Assembly: GCF_014898815.1 (NCBI RefSeq)
Contig: NW_026515499.1
Location: 62,001 to 126,000 of the forward strand
Reading direction: 5' to 3'
DNA length: 64,000 nucleotides
Source: Panonychus citri
Lineage: Eukaryota > Arthropoda > Arachnida > Trombidiformes > Tetranychidae
The position numbers and the translations under genes are program-made. This document shows, piece after piece, positions 46,751-58,623 of the stretch. The notes beneath the pieces are model-generated. The model did no database searches. It was not told the DNA's origin and was given only the letters and a program-made list of their open reading frames with translations. Numbering within the stretch: position 1 is the stretch's first letter; each line of letters opens with the position of its first letter.

Positions 46751-47479
46751 TCAGCCTAAAAATGGATCTTCGATTCGTTTAAAGGCTGCGACAAATTTTT
46801 TTCCACCAGCACGAGTAACCTTTTTACCTTCTTCGGAACAATCAAATAATTTGGCGAAAATTGGATCACTTGAAATTTCATCGGCAGTTAATTGGGTGAA
46901 AAGTGGATGTTCCTTGAAATGATTATCCATCCATGTGTATAATTGTTCAACATCAGTGGCAAAATAAGCAATTCCACCAACACGTAAAAGAAAAGCATAA
47001 TCAGCTAACAATGATTTACTAATTATCCTCCATTTATGTTTAGTCTTTTTAAAATGAGGATCAGGAAATAGGAAGAATATTTTACTTAATTGTCCTTTTG
47101 AGAAGTAATTTGGTAAATATTTCATTGCATTACTACGAATACAAGCAATTCTATTATATTCATCAGGAAATTCACTTCGTAATGATTTGATTCGGTCTTG
47201 AACATAATCACAAACTTTTACTCGGATCTCCATTCCAAGTGATAATTTATCCGGGAAAACCGAAGCCAATGTAACCAGTAAACCTCCATATCCACAGCCA
47301 ACATCAAGAAGTTCAACTTTTTTATCACCATTTGAATCATAATCAGGATACAATTTAGTCCAATCCATTTCATCTGGTTTAACAGGATAATCAAAACAAT
47401 GATCAGCAATCGGATTAGTATGAGCTCTTTGTCGATAAAAACGCTTTTTAGGTGGATCGACAACCGTATTTGCCGACAT
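46751..47479 (-). CDS. METTL1: tRNA (guanine-N7)-methyltransferase catalytic subunit
   Basis: A single exon of 242 residues, a typical length. With its WD-repeat partner WDR4 (Trm82) it makes m7G46 in the tRNA variable loop. The SAM site is ELLDVGCGYGGLLVTLA, followed by LGMEIRVKVCDYV. The family signature FFLFPDPHFKKTKHKWR is intact, as is the C-terminal TRAGGKKFVAAF motif. YRQRAHTNPIADH near the N-terminus is also diagnostic. The gene is head to head with DCAF7, 585 bp apart. Nothing is odd in the sequence. Confidence 0.97.
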   Translation of the reverse strand: MSANTVVDPPKKRFYRQRAHTNPIADHCFDYPVKPDEMDWTKLYPDYDSNGDKKVELLDVGCGYGGLLVTLASVFPDKLSLGMEIRVKVCDYVQDRIKSLRSEFPDEYNRIACIRSNAMKYLPNYFSKGQLSKIFFLFPDPHFKKTKHKWRIISKSLLADYAFLLRVGGIAYFATDVEQLYTWMDNHFKEHPLFTQLTADEISSDPIFAKLFDCSEEGKKVTRAGGKKFVAAFKRIEDPFLG

Positions 47480-48064
47480 GGTTATTCAATTCAAACAAGT
47501 AATTCGCTAAATTATAAACAGAAAAAAAGTGAAAACAAATTAAATTTAATTCAGTTGTAATCATCCAAATAGTAACAATTATTTACAAAGAACTGAAAAA
47601 ATGTAAACACCGATTTAGTAGAAATGTAGCCCACCAGGTGGATCTGATGGTCGAATTTCAGAGAAAATATCGGATCCGAGATTAGATTTTGATTGATTCC
47701 AATTCAAGTCTATTTGTGACTCGATGTTAATCAATTCATTAAATTTGATAACAATTAACTTTTACTCGTCCGTTAATCTTATCTAATTGTAATTAAATTA
47801 TACCATTCATGGAAATTAAGTTTAATCAACAATGTGAACGAATGATAATCTATTCAAATAAGTGAAGTTTCTTCAAGACTTGATAGAAGAACAGAGTAAC
47901 TCTAGAATTTTTTTTTCTCTTTTCTTTGGTTTTCTTTTTTTTTCTTTGTTCTGCCAATTAAATTTTTCTTTATGCAATTGTCTTGGTGATTTTCTCTCTC
48001 TTTATCTCTGTCGTTTTAAAACTTGACTGATTGTCATTGTTTCGATTTGTTTCTTCTTTTCCAA
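47480..48064. promoter_or_regulatory. Bidirectional METTL1/DCAF7 promoter region
   Basis: The starts face away from each other. CCACCAGGTGG (47631-47641) matches the first 11 positions of the CTCF consensus CCASYAGRKGGCRSTA, but the 3' part diverges. Long T runs near 47910-47945 precede DCAF7. Regulatory function is inferred. Confidence 0.45.
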
Positions 48065-48067
48065 ATG

Positions 48068-49390
48068 ATGGCTCTACATTCGGGCTTACCTGGTACAAAC
48101 AGTGGTGGAATTAATAATGTTGGACCTAACGTATCATCGAATAGGAAAGAAATTTACAAATATGTTGCTCCATGGACTGTTTATTCAATGAATTGGTCAG
48201 TTAGACCTGATAAACGTTTTCGATTAGCAATTGGATCTTTTATTGAAGAATATAACAATAGAGTTCAAATTGTTGCTCTAGATGAGGCATCATCAGATTT
48301 TTATCCTAAATCAACCTTTGACCATCCATATCCGACAACCAAAATTATGTGGATTCCTGATGCTAAGGGAATTTATCCCGATTTATTAGCAACATCAGGA
48401 GATTATCTTCGTGTTTGGAGAATTAATGATTCCGGTGAGACTCGTCTAGAATGTTTGTTAAATAATGTAAGTCTAAATAATTTATCATCTTCTAACAAAC
48501 AAATCAAAAAACACTTGAAGATCAGATACAATCTTTAATATGTACTTCATCCTTAAATATTTGTTTCGATTTATTAATTTACTTTGTTTTTTTGTTTCTC
48601 AGAATAAAAACTCCGACTTTTGTGCTCCCCTTACTTCATTTGATTGGAACGAAGTTGACCAGAATCTAATTGGAACATCATCTATTGACACAACTTGTAC
48701 CATTTGGGGTCTGGAAACCGGTCAAGTCTTGGGAAGGGTTAATCTTGTCTCCGGTCATGTAAAAACTCAATTAATTGCTCACGATAAGGAAGTTTACGAC
48801 ATAGCATTTAGTAGAGCTGGAGGAGGTAGAGACATGTTCGCCTCGGTAGGAGCTGATGGATCCGTTAGAATGTTTGATCTCAGACACTTGGAACATTCCA
48901 CAATCATTTATGAAGATCCCAGTCATCAGCCTCTTCTACGTTTAGCTTGGAATAAGCAAGATCCAAACTATTTAGCAACATTCGCCATGGATGCATCAGA
49001 AGTAATCATTTTAGATGTAAGAGTTGCTTGTACTCCCGTTGCCCGACTTAACAATCATCGAGCTTGTGTCAACGGAATAGCCTGGGCACCTCATTCATCA
49101 TGTCACATATGCACTGCAGGTAAATTCATCTAACCATTTTAATCACCTTTCCATAGATTATCAACCTTACCTAAATTCCCTAATAATTATCTTTTATCTT
49201 TTATCTATTAATACTAGGGGACGATCGACAAGCATTAATTTGGGACATCTCTCAGATGCCACGAGCAATTGAAGATCCATTATTAGCTTACAATGCTGAA
49301 GGAGAAATTAATCAAATTCAATGGGCATCAACTCAACCTGATTGGATCGCAATTTGCTATAAAAATTTTCTAGAAATTTTAAGAGTTTAA
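48068..49390 (+). CDS. DCAF7: WD-repeat adaptor DCAF7 (WDR68)
   Basis: Exons 48068-48466, 48603-49119 and 49218-49390 join in phase to 362 residues. DCAF7 is a WD40 propeller scaffold for DYRK1A/HIPK2 kinases and a DDB1-CUL4 substrate adaptor. The start of the fold, RKEIYKYVAPWTVYSMNWSV, is near-invariant in the family. Further marks are RFRLAIGSFIEEYNNRVQIV, PYPTTKIMWIPD, DLLATSGDYLRVWR, APLTSFDWNE, IGTSSIDTTCTIWGLETGQV, TQLIAHDKEVYDIAFSRAGG and HICTAGDDRQALIWDIS. An extra ~20-residue Gly/Asn-rich N-terminus precedes the fold. ATG at 48065 or 48068 can start it. The introns are 136 and 98 nt. Confidence 0.97.
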
Positions 49391-49597
49391 AGCTCTCAAT
49401 TATTTTTTATCATTTTTTCTCTCCATCTCTCCATTTCTCTATCATCATCCTCATGTAAATATAAAAAAAAACAGAAACAAATAGTCTGTGCATTGTAAAA
49501 GTAAAATAATAAGACATTTTACTTAATCATGTGAATAAATATTTAATTTGTATCAATGATAAAGATTAACCCAGAAAAAGATCAACGTGATTGTTAA

Positions 49598-50290
49598 TCA
49601 ATCGCTTTGACTTTTAATAATCTCCTCCAATTTGACTGCATAATAAGGATCCAGTTTCAAGCCAATCAGTGGACCAACACTCGATAACCAAGTGATTAAA
49701 ATATTGTGAGTTTTAAGGAAAATATCAAATTGATTGTCATCTCTCGAGGATTTACCATGGAAAACGTTAATTAGTAAAGTGGACACTTGACAAGGATGAA
49801 TAAAGTAAACTGGAGTTCCAAGATATGGATGTTCAGTGGGCGAGATTATTGAAAGAGATTCTTCTAATTGTTCCTCTTTTGATTTAAAAGAATCATTAAT
49901 ATAAACTGAAGGAATCAATTTCCAAATCTCTTCTAATCCAATTGTTGATCCATTGGCATAAGAAGCGTTAAAATATAAAACGGGAACAGAAAAACTTTCA
50001 CTATAAATGACATGATATTGAAATCTAACAATCTGTTGGTTAATTGGTGGAGAAATTGTTGATTGGTCATCATAATCATTTAAAATGTAATCTTTCTCAT
50101 CTAAATCATTTTCACAATCAGCTGAACCATTTCTAGAATCAATTATTTTGGTGATTACTCTTGAACCATAAATATAATCACTATTAGGATTTGGAGCTTC
50201 AATTATGTCCCATGGTTCTGATGTCTCTTTGGAAATGGAAACAAATTGTCGTAGGTAATTGTCAAATTGCTCTTTAGAAATTGTCACCAT
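49598..50290 (-). CDS. ATG10: Autophagy E2-like conjugating enzyme ATG10
   Basis: A single coding exon of 230 residues. ATG10 transfers ATG12 from ATG7 to ATG5. The C-terminal core carries YHVIYSESFSVPVLYFNASY, an LEEIW helix, HPYLGTPVYFIHPCQVSTLL with catalytic Cys167 in the HPC motif, and ILITWLSSVGPLIGLKL, all typical of the ATG3/ATG10 fold. A ~45-residue acidic insert lies between the N-terminal helix and the core. I choose the Met at 50290 (MVTISKEQF) because TATAG upstream can be a leader-intron acceptor and the longer frame begins with unrelated hydrophobic sequence. It converges with DCAF7, 207 bp apart. Confidence 0.9.
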   Translation of the reverse strand: MVTISKEQFDNYLRQFVSISKETSEPWDIIEAPNPNSDYIYGSRVITKIIDSRNGSADCENDLDEKDYILNDYDDQSTISPPINQQIVRFQYHVIYSESFSVPVLYFNASYANGSTIGLEEIWKLIPSVYINDSFKSKEEQLEESLSIISPTEHPYLGTPVYFIHPCQVSTLLINVFHGKSSRDDNQFDIFLKTHNILITWLSSVGPLIGLKLDPYYAVKLEEIIKSQSD

Positions 50291-50673
50291 GATGGACACA
50301 ATTAAATCAAATCCAGAATCACTATAAATCACAATAAAGAAAAAGGTGAAACAATTAAGCAAAAAAAAAATGACGAGAAAAACTTAAAGAGATGTGAAAA
50401 TAAAGGTTAACAAATTGGTTCCCATGTCAAATGAGTTTTATTAGATTGTGCAGCAATTTAAATTGTTGACAAGTGATCATAACCATGTGACATTTGATAA
50501 CCAATCAATTACAATTAGTTAATTATCTGAATAACTGTCATCTTAATACAGTTTGAAAAGACACACACACTTTCAATACTTGTTATGCTTATGGAAGGCT
50601 TAATTTTCACTTAATTGTAATGGATTAGCTGATTACTTCCTGAGGCCAAAGAATTAAAAATAAATCACCTTGA

Positions 50674-51252
50674 TTAATAACCTTCATTTGACCAATCGAT
50701 GGTATAATCAGGATAAGATTTTTTTAAGATTTCAACAGTTTTCTGATGATCAGCACGACCGAAACCCTATGAAAATAAAGCAAAGATAAACAAAGAGACA
50801 TTGGATTATCAAAATTGTTGAAACAACATTGGAAAAGGTGAAAGGTTATTTTCCACAAGGTGAAGATTAAAAGATGATTAAAAGAAGAGAAACAATCAAT
50901 TAATTACTAAATTAGAAGAATAAGAGAAAAGTGTGAAAAGAGAATAGAAAAAAAAAACAAATCAAATTTGGAAAAACATATGATTGTTTTATAGATTTTT
51001 TTTTACCATTGAATATCCATAGACAAGAAGCTTTTTCTCATTTGGATCATGGGAAATTCTGCCACCACCCGGAGAATCACAATTAAATTTAACTAATTGT
51101 GATTGTACACGTTCCAGTATGTCAGCATGATAACCACAATCTCGATAACCACGAACAATTAACTTTTCACCTCCAGAATCATCTTTAACCGTAATCAAAA
51201 TGTACTTAAATTTACCTCTTTCATCAATATCAACCTCTTTAATTGAATCCAT
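50674..51252 (-). CDS. PHPT1: 14-kDa phosphohistidine phosphatase (Janus family)
   Basis: Exon 51252-51007 joins 50766-50674 after a 240-nt intron, giving 112 residues. PHPT1 removes phosphate from histidine in proteins. I see VDIDERGKFKYILITV, IVRGYRDCGYHADILE with catalytic His42, PGGGRISHDPNEKKLLVYGY, and the second exon GFGRADHQKTVEILKKSYPD with terminal Gly-Tyr. A longer frame extends upstream to 51438, but CTTACTTAG (about 51403) and GTGAGT (about 51457) look like a leader intron. MDSIKEVDID is therefore the likely start. Confidence 0.95.
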
Positions 51253-51438
51253 TTTATTTGAACTAATTGTTGTTGTTGTTGTTGATTTCACTTTACCTCT
51301 AATTGTTGACAATCCACTTAATTGTGAGACCAATGATTGTTTAGACAAATTAATTGGTAACAATAATGAACAGATCAAAACAGAGTAACGTTGTAATCCT
51401 AAGTAAGGAATCAAATGTAAACATTTAATCCCAATCAT

Positions 51439-54400
51439 AGTTACAAGATGATCTCAACTCACAAGGGGGAGGCTCTTGGATCTGTGATTTAAAGGACAAT
51501 TAAAACAATTAGTTGGAGTTGGGAATTAATTTAATCAACAATTAGTTTCATTATTCCATCTTCATTAAGTCTCTTTTCTTGCAATTAACTTGATAACCTT
51601 TGACATGTTCAATTGTTGACATGAAAAGTGTTGGTTCATTTATTGAGAGAAACAATCTAATTATAATTAAACTGCTCTCGATTTGTTAATTGTTTTTTGA
51701 AAATATTTGTTAATTTGGCTTCCATTTTGTTGATTGTTACACTTAATTAAAGGTTTTATTTCACATCTAATTGCTATGTTATCGTTGTCAAAGTAAATCA
51801 TTTAACATCATGGTTGATGATTTAGTCTAACTAATAATTTGGTTAATTGATTTGTCTTTATTTTTGGAAACAATTAGATTAAATTTAATTACCACTAAAT
51901 TGTCAGTCAAATTGTCAATTCATCACAATTGGTTAAATTGCTATTCTTTTTAAATCGATTGCTGTGAAATTTGTTTCATCTAAATTGTTAATCATTACGA
52001 TTAAATTGCTCATGTCAATTAGGAAATTTAAATATTTACAATTCATTAAATTGTATTAAATTAGCCGAGAGCAATTAATTGTTAATGATTTTGCAATCAC
52101 AAAGTTTAAAATATTACAATTTATTTAATTGTAATTAATTATGATGATGATGATGATGATGATGATGATCAATCTTAATTATAATGATGACCATTGGGAA
52201 ATAGTTGCAACAATTTATAAATACAGTTGATTGGGAAATCTAAAAATTACTTACAACAATTAAGGAACCATTGGAATGAGGGAAAAGATGATTTAACTGA
52301 TTGTTGATTAAATTGCGTTAATTATTTTGATCACAGAATCACATTTAATCATAGTTAAACCAGAAACACTGGGAAGGTAACTAATGATAACAATTAACGT
52401 CATAATTGTTATTAAAGTAACAATTAACTTTACATTGGCATTTGATGATCCATTGATTGTTAACATGATTGATAAATGATAATTGTGAACAAGTTTACCG
52501 ATTATGTTACGTTAATCAACAAAAGTTAAATAACAATTTAACTCGTATGAAATTCAATACGATTAATAACTTTTCCAATTCCATTCCATGTCAAGGTTCA
52601 TTGTTTGATTAATTTAATTGTTAATGGTCAATTTAATTCTGTTGAGAAAACAAAAAGAGAATAAGAAGAAAATTAAAATTAGTTAATTAAACAATCAAAG
52701 ATTCAATGACACTGCCTCCGGTCAAGTGATTATCTCTCCTTAATCCAGACTTGATTATAGTTGATTTTAGTTAATTGCTTACAGAAATTAAGTAATTAAA
52801 AGTTTCGATGATTTATAAAAATATATATCGATTATAAGAAAAAAAATTGTAACATTTAAATTTGATTAATCGTAATTACGATTTATATATTAATAGCTCT
52901 TTAACCTAAGATCAAAAGATTCAAGGTCTACAAGTTAATGATTAAGAACTAAAATCAAATTAAATCAACGATTAACTAATAATAATATATCCTTAACCCT
53001 CACAATTAGCAAATGTAACTTAGGTTGCAATCCTTGACCATTAGACACAATTAGTTGATTGATTACTAATTAAATGTCGCATGATTTGTTTAAAAGTTAA
53101 ATTGATTGATGAAAACAATATGATCATCATTGATATTGATTCAATTTAACTTACAATTAACAGCTAATTGTCTTGAATTATTCAGTTATTATGTAATAGA
53201 TTTACCCTTTACATAAGTGTTGATATTTTTTTCCAGTGACGTCGTTGAGAATTAACTATTAACTGGCTAATTACAGGTTGTCAGAATTGAGAAATCAGTT
53301 GGAATATAATCAATTAAATCGACAATTAAGAGCTTGAAGGTTAATCAATGCTCATCTTTCGATCTCCACCAAACCAAATTTCCAATTGATAATTTAGATA
53401 ATTCAGTCTGAGCGTATTTATATTATCTACCATAGGAATCAGATCTAAAAAGAAGATAATTTGGAAGAAAAAAAATGATTAATTAATATTGCGAAATTAG
53501 TTTGATGCTTGAAGGATTAAATTAATCAGAAATTACATTTAAAAGTCAATGGATCCTAATTGATTTTCTAACTTGGAATTTACTTTTCCTCGAAGGCAAG
53601 ATGATTCCAGAAAGAAAAATCAAAGAGATGGCAAAAAATTGTCACTATAAAGATCAAAATCATCGATATTATGCCAATCGGATTGAAACAATTAAAAGAA
53701 TTGAATTGGAAATTGATTCTTATTAAACTCCCATTGAGTTTCCATTGATGGTGAAAATCTAAATTCAAACAAAGAAAACAATGAATTAGTGTCAACATTA
53801 TGATTAGAAATTTCAACCAATGAATGTTTTTTTGTTACTTTCTTTCTAATCCTATTGTATGAAACAATCAACAGTTAATTGTGATTGATTATGCTAATTA
53901 TAAAACAAGAATCAAGTCTCATCAAGCAATATTGATGAAAATTAATCCATGTCAAGGTTAAGAAACACTTTTTTTTTTTGCTTCTCTCTTACAGTTAACT
54001 CTAAGCACGCAATCAACAGTAATCACAATACACAATTAGAGAACGAGTATGATTTTTAAAGTGTCGATATTAATAGATAATAACAACCTTTACCGTTACA
54101 ATAAAAATATTTACCTTGAGGCCTTTGATTGTAAAGAATCAATAAAAATTAATCAGGAAAAGGAAAGGGAAAGGGAAACCATTTCTATAACCAGTTCTGT
54201 CTCATTTTTAACCAACGGAAAATTTGTTTTTCTTTCAAAACAGTTAATTACGGAACCATAATCATCGCCAATTAGTAGGCCAAAAATAGACAAGGTCATC
54301 TATGAAAATAAATATAAAAACAATCTAAAATTAAACCACAAATGAAACAATCAAATTAAATCCGATCGAGAAAACAAAAATAGGAAAACGTTAAGTTGGT

Positions 54401-55588
54401 TAATTGTTGGAACACCAAAATCAGTGATTAATTTGCAGATTCGATTAAATATTCCAATCGCTAGATGATTTAACTAATTGTTCTAAACTTGGATAGTTAA
54501 TGAAGAGAAAATTAAACTTTGTAAGACAATTAAAATTAAGTAATTAATAAGTAAACAAAGAAATGGAATCAAATTAAAACGATGAGTAAAAAAAGCGCAT
54601 TTTAGAAAAGCGCCAATTATGAATATCATATGATTTTCGATTTATTTTTGATTAAAATAAATTATTTGTACAGAATTAAGATTAATCTTTGGATTATTTT
54701 GATAAATTGTAAATCTAATAATAGATTATTCAAGATTAATTTCTTTATTTAAGATTTATTCTAAATTTGATTAGTAAAAAAAACAAAATTTCTCTCTGTT
54801 GAAACGTCAATCATTTCTCATAATTGAATGAATCAAATTGTGATTAAACAAAGACAATGCTAACATGTGAACTGAATCGTGATTACAATCAATTATATTG
54901 GATTGATGAGCAAATTTATTCTCTGAAAATCATCGATAATCAATCAATTGATGATGAAATATCATCAAAATAGAAACAAAAATAGCAAAACAAGAAAGTA
55001 ACAGTGAAAGAGAAAGTTGCTTGACCAGAAGAGAGAGTGAGAGTTAGTGAGTGAGAAAGAAATTGTTTCAGCAATTTATTAATTGTACTCTCAACCTAGA
55101 CCTTGAATTTCGTGCTAATTTAGTTTAAATTTGGCTTTGAATCGAAAGGAGAAAAACATTCTAACCTTTTCTCTATCAAGTGATTAAGGAAAATGATCAA
55201 CAACTTGATGATGATGATGATAATGTTTACATCGCTCTCTCTCTCTCTCAGAATTATCTCCTCCCTCTGAATGAATTATTCAAAGGAATGGAAGTGTTAT
55301 CATGATCGGATGGATGAATTTCTTGAATTCTCTCTCACTCTCTCTTTCTATTCCTGAATAATCAGTGAAAAAGAGGTTGTGGTCAACCTTTTCCTCTTCC
55401 TCTCCTCCTTCCCGTCGATTTTCAATATAAATATAAGTTCCATCAATGGATGAGAGAATTAATTCTAATTTGAAGAATAAGAAGAAAAAAGCAACAATAC
55501 CAACAAATCAGAACTTTTCTAATTTTCTAATTTGGAAATTCGATTGTCATCTCATCGATTAATCATCATAATAGTTTTCGAAATCAAA
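51439..55588. other. 4.1-kb AT-rich intergenic region without supported genes
   Basis: It contains a (GAT)n run at 52141-52169, TGACGTC at about 53236, a CT run at about 55236-55250, many ACAATTAA-type words and scattered short frames. The frame at 53580-53816 (minus) starts with a hydrophobic leader but lacks further support. The last ~150 bp are the leader of the next gene. Confidence 0.5.
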
Positions 55589-56613
55589 ATGAATTATCTC
55601 ATTTTAACCTTTACTTGTGTTCTAATCTTTGCCCCAGGTAAGTTTAATTTTTGTTCATCTTCAATTTTCTTCTGAAAATCTAATCCATTCTGTTGATTAT
55701 CTTTAAGATCAATGTAACAATTAACTTGTTTCTTCCTTCCAATAGAATTAAGTTTCTCTTCAAAGTGTAAGAAATCCGAAGACGCAAAGGTCGATTCTTG
55801 TGCTCAGCGACTTTTCCTGTTCGGTGATAGATCATCAGTCGGATTTCCAGAGACTGAAGATGGATTAAGAAATTACTGCAGGTAAGATTTAATCATCAAT
55901 TCTAATTGATCAATCAATCAATCAATCAAACGATATGGAGAGAAAATATCGACCTAATCAATCAACTTCTCCAATTCTCTAGTCTTGCCAAAGAAACCGA
56001 GAAATGTATCAAGGATTATTCTCGACGGTGTTTGGCCGCTTTTCCTCGTCAGGTCACTAATCTACTCGTTTATGGAATAGCCAATCAGCAAAAGAAATAC
56101 TGTAAGAAAGGAGGTTCGGACATCATCCAACATGGAAAATGTGGTAACTCGGACCTCGAAAAAGGTCACCAATGTATGGACGTTTACATCGACGATCTTT
56201 ATGGAATCCAAGAGACTGAAGATTCTGATAAAAAGATTCCATTCGTTTGCTGGTAAGTTTGATTGTTCTAAAAAATTTTCCATTCTAATTCAAAGAAATA
56301 TCAACAATTTGATCTAATCGAAATTGTTATTATTCTATTTCTCGAATTGTTCAGTTCGTTCTACAAATTTAAACGATGCGTTGTGTCCAATCTTCGTCGA
56401 CAAAAGTCTTCCTGTTCTCGAGATGCGGTCACTTTCTACGCTGGACTTATCCATGGGATCGCTGCCGATGTGCTCGAACTGATCTGTGCCGAGTACAAAG
56501 AAAACTCAACCGCCTGCGGCGAAATTAACAAAAGTTTACCCACCCGGAAAGCGGAAACAACCAAAAGTAAATCAATTCTACCTCCGTTCACAGCGATCAT
56601 GGAATCCTTATAA
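55589..56613 (+). CDS. Secreted Cys-rich helical protein, family unrecognised
   Basis: Exons 55589-55637, 55746-55881, 55983-56252 and 56355-56613 join in phases 1, 2 and 2 to 237 residues. The first exon is almost exactly the signal peptide (MNYLILTFTCVLIFAPG). The mature protein has about 15 Cys spaced through helical-looking sequence: CKKSEDAKVDSCAQRLF, CIKDYSRRCLA, KCGN, CCSFYKFKRC, SSC and ELICAEYKENSTAC. NSTA is an N-glycosylation sequon. The C-terminal ~35 residues are Lys/Thr/Ser-rich. The Cys layout recalls extracellular arthropod haemolymph-type glycoproteins, but I cannot name a domain. Clean splicing and a signal peptide make it a real gene. Confidence 0.85.
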
Positions 56614-57003
56614 TCTCATTAATCCAATTGTTACCTGAATCTGATCTCACCTAATCATCACCTTAATTCATCCTCATTATCATCATCATCTACTAATCAT
56701 CATTTGTGATCATCAATTTTCATCATTCACTTTTTTCACTTCAAGTTCAATGGAAACATTGACAATACGAAATCATTGTAAGCTTCACATTTACCATTAA
56801 TTTAAATCAATGCAAATGATTAAAAAATGGAATCAAATTAAATGATAAAAAAAATCTAATCAATTTGTATCTAAGTTTTTGTTGATAATGATCAGAAAAA
56901 GTTTAATCAATTTAACAGAGCTTTAATTTTGAGGACTATTTGTTAACGAGAGCAAGTTAATTGTTAGGTGATAAATCCGATTGATTGTTCGTTAAGATTA
57001 TCA
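56614..57003. other. Convergent 3' spacer
   Basis: AT-rich 3' region shared by the Cys-rich gene (plus) and the Gly-rich gene (minus). Nothing else is seen. Confidence 0.6.
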
Positions 57004-57873
57004 TTAGATTGAATTGCCTCCATTGTTGTTAGAACCTCGATTTCGGCTGTTACTCCGTCCACCACTTCGGCCTCGGCCTCGTCCACCTCGTTTTCCGCCA
57101 TTTTGATTAGATGAACCAGAACTTGAGCTCGACCCTGAATTTCCTGAGGGTCTAGATGATTGTCCAGAGTTTTGTCCACCTAAAGTAATCATACAATCAG
57201 TCATGTTGATTTAATTTAAACAATTACATTTGTTAATCATGTAAATCAAGGGCAAGTTTCACTTTACTTTAAAAAGTTTAGTTGATTAGTGTAAACAACA
57301 ACAATTAATTTGGTGTTCAATTGATTGATTTACAACTTAATTACAGATTTGGATGAGCAAATATCTTAATGTGTAATTTCAACAGACAAGAACAGTAATT
57401 AACTTAAACTAAAAGACTAATTAATTACTCTTCAAATCTTAATTTGATAAATTCAATTTTCCAACCAATCAAATATCATCGATATGAAAGAAAACAAAAT
57501 TAACAATTCAATCATAATGATTTAAGATTAGTGATCAATTTTTTTTTTGCTTACCTGATCCACCGCCACTTCCCATTGACTGTTGACCATTACCGCCTCC
57601 TGATCCTCCTCCGGATCCACCATCAGAACCACCGCCACCACTACTCATACCTCCTGGACGTTGAGGTGGACCACCCGATCCACCACCACCACCACCAGAG
57701 CCAGAGGGTGGACCACCGGAACCGCCGCCGCCTCCAGATTCTGATTGTGAATCAGATTGAGCTTGGGAGTAAAGGATTAAACTAATAACAAGTAAACACA
57801 CAAAGACAATTTTAAATTCATTTTTGATCAATAATCTTTTTCTAACAATCAAGTTAATTGTAAAGATTAACAA
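57004..57873 (-). CDS. Glycine/serine-rich secreted or membrane-anchored protein
   Basis: Exon 57873-57555 joins 57179-57004 (G|GT) to 164 residues. After a basic N-terminus comes one hydrophobic segment (IVFVCLLVISLILYSQAQS), probably a signal peptide. The rest is almost wholly Gly, Ser, Pro, Gln and Asn, with repeats of GGGGSGGPP type. The second exon turns basic (GGKRGGRGRGRSGGRSNSRN), resembling RGG boxes. Such composition is seen in structural cuticle, silk or adhesive proteins and in RGG-type RNA-binding tails; the leader favours the first. No fold or catalytic motif is visible. Low-complexity antisense frames here are shadows. Confidence 0.65.
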
Positions 57874-58623
57874 TATCTAAATGATAACTTGCAAATATCA
57901 ACGAGTTACTTTTATATTAAAAGAAAAATGTTCCAATTAAGTTAATCACTATTCCATCAGCTGATTAAATAATTTGATTAAGTGTAAATTAACTGATTAG
58001 ATTTGTCGTAATTATCACAATTAGAAAGTGATAAATGTAAAATTGATTACAAGTTTCCTTGAGAGTAACAATCAGCTAATCAGTTAGCTGAACAATTAGT
58101 TAATTTGGTTAATTAAAAGCAATTGACAAACTTTGTTTCTTTTTGATTGATTTAATTTACAACGAAAAAGTTAAATTAAACAATTAGTTTATTGTTACAA
58201 TTGAAGTTTTAATCAAAATTGTTGATACAAAAAAAATATGATTGATTAATTGTGGACAAATTGAATTTCAAATTAAATAAATAAAAGTGAAAACGATTTG
58301 TATTTTTTGAGGTAATCAATTTATTATTATTTAGTAAACGACAATCAAAGTGATTAATGGTGATGATTAAATTGTTGATGATTTAAAAAAAAAGTCCCTT
58401 TATTAATGACAATGAATTGATAATAATTTTAAATTGTAGGAGAAAAAGTTTAAAGAAAGTAATTAAGGTAATGTGATTAAGTACACATGAGACAAAATTA
58501 TTGTAAAAGAAATGACAACAATTAAGTTGATTGATTTGTTAAATCAATGGCGAGAGTGATGAAGGATGATGATGATGATCAAGGGGTTTGTGGGTGGTGG
58601 GTGGGTGGTAAGGTTAATCCGCC
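57874..58623. other. Intergenic, nothing recognised
   Basis: AT-rich spacer; the last 60 bp are GAT- and GGTGG-rich next to the stop of the following gene. Confidence 0.6.

Noticed and set aside
53580..53816. 78-codon minus-strand frame with a hydrophobic N-terminus (MKFLIIMLTLIHCFLCLN)
   Set aside because: Looks like a signal peptide, but the rest is AT-driven hydrophobic sequence with no motif or splice support.
54049..54261. 70-codon plus-strand frame
   Set aside because: No similarity, AT-biased composition, isolated.
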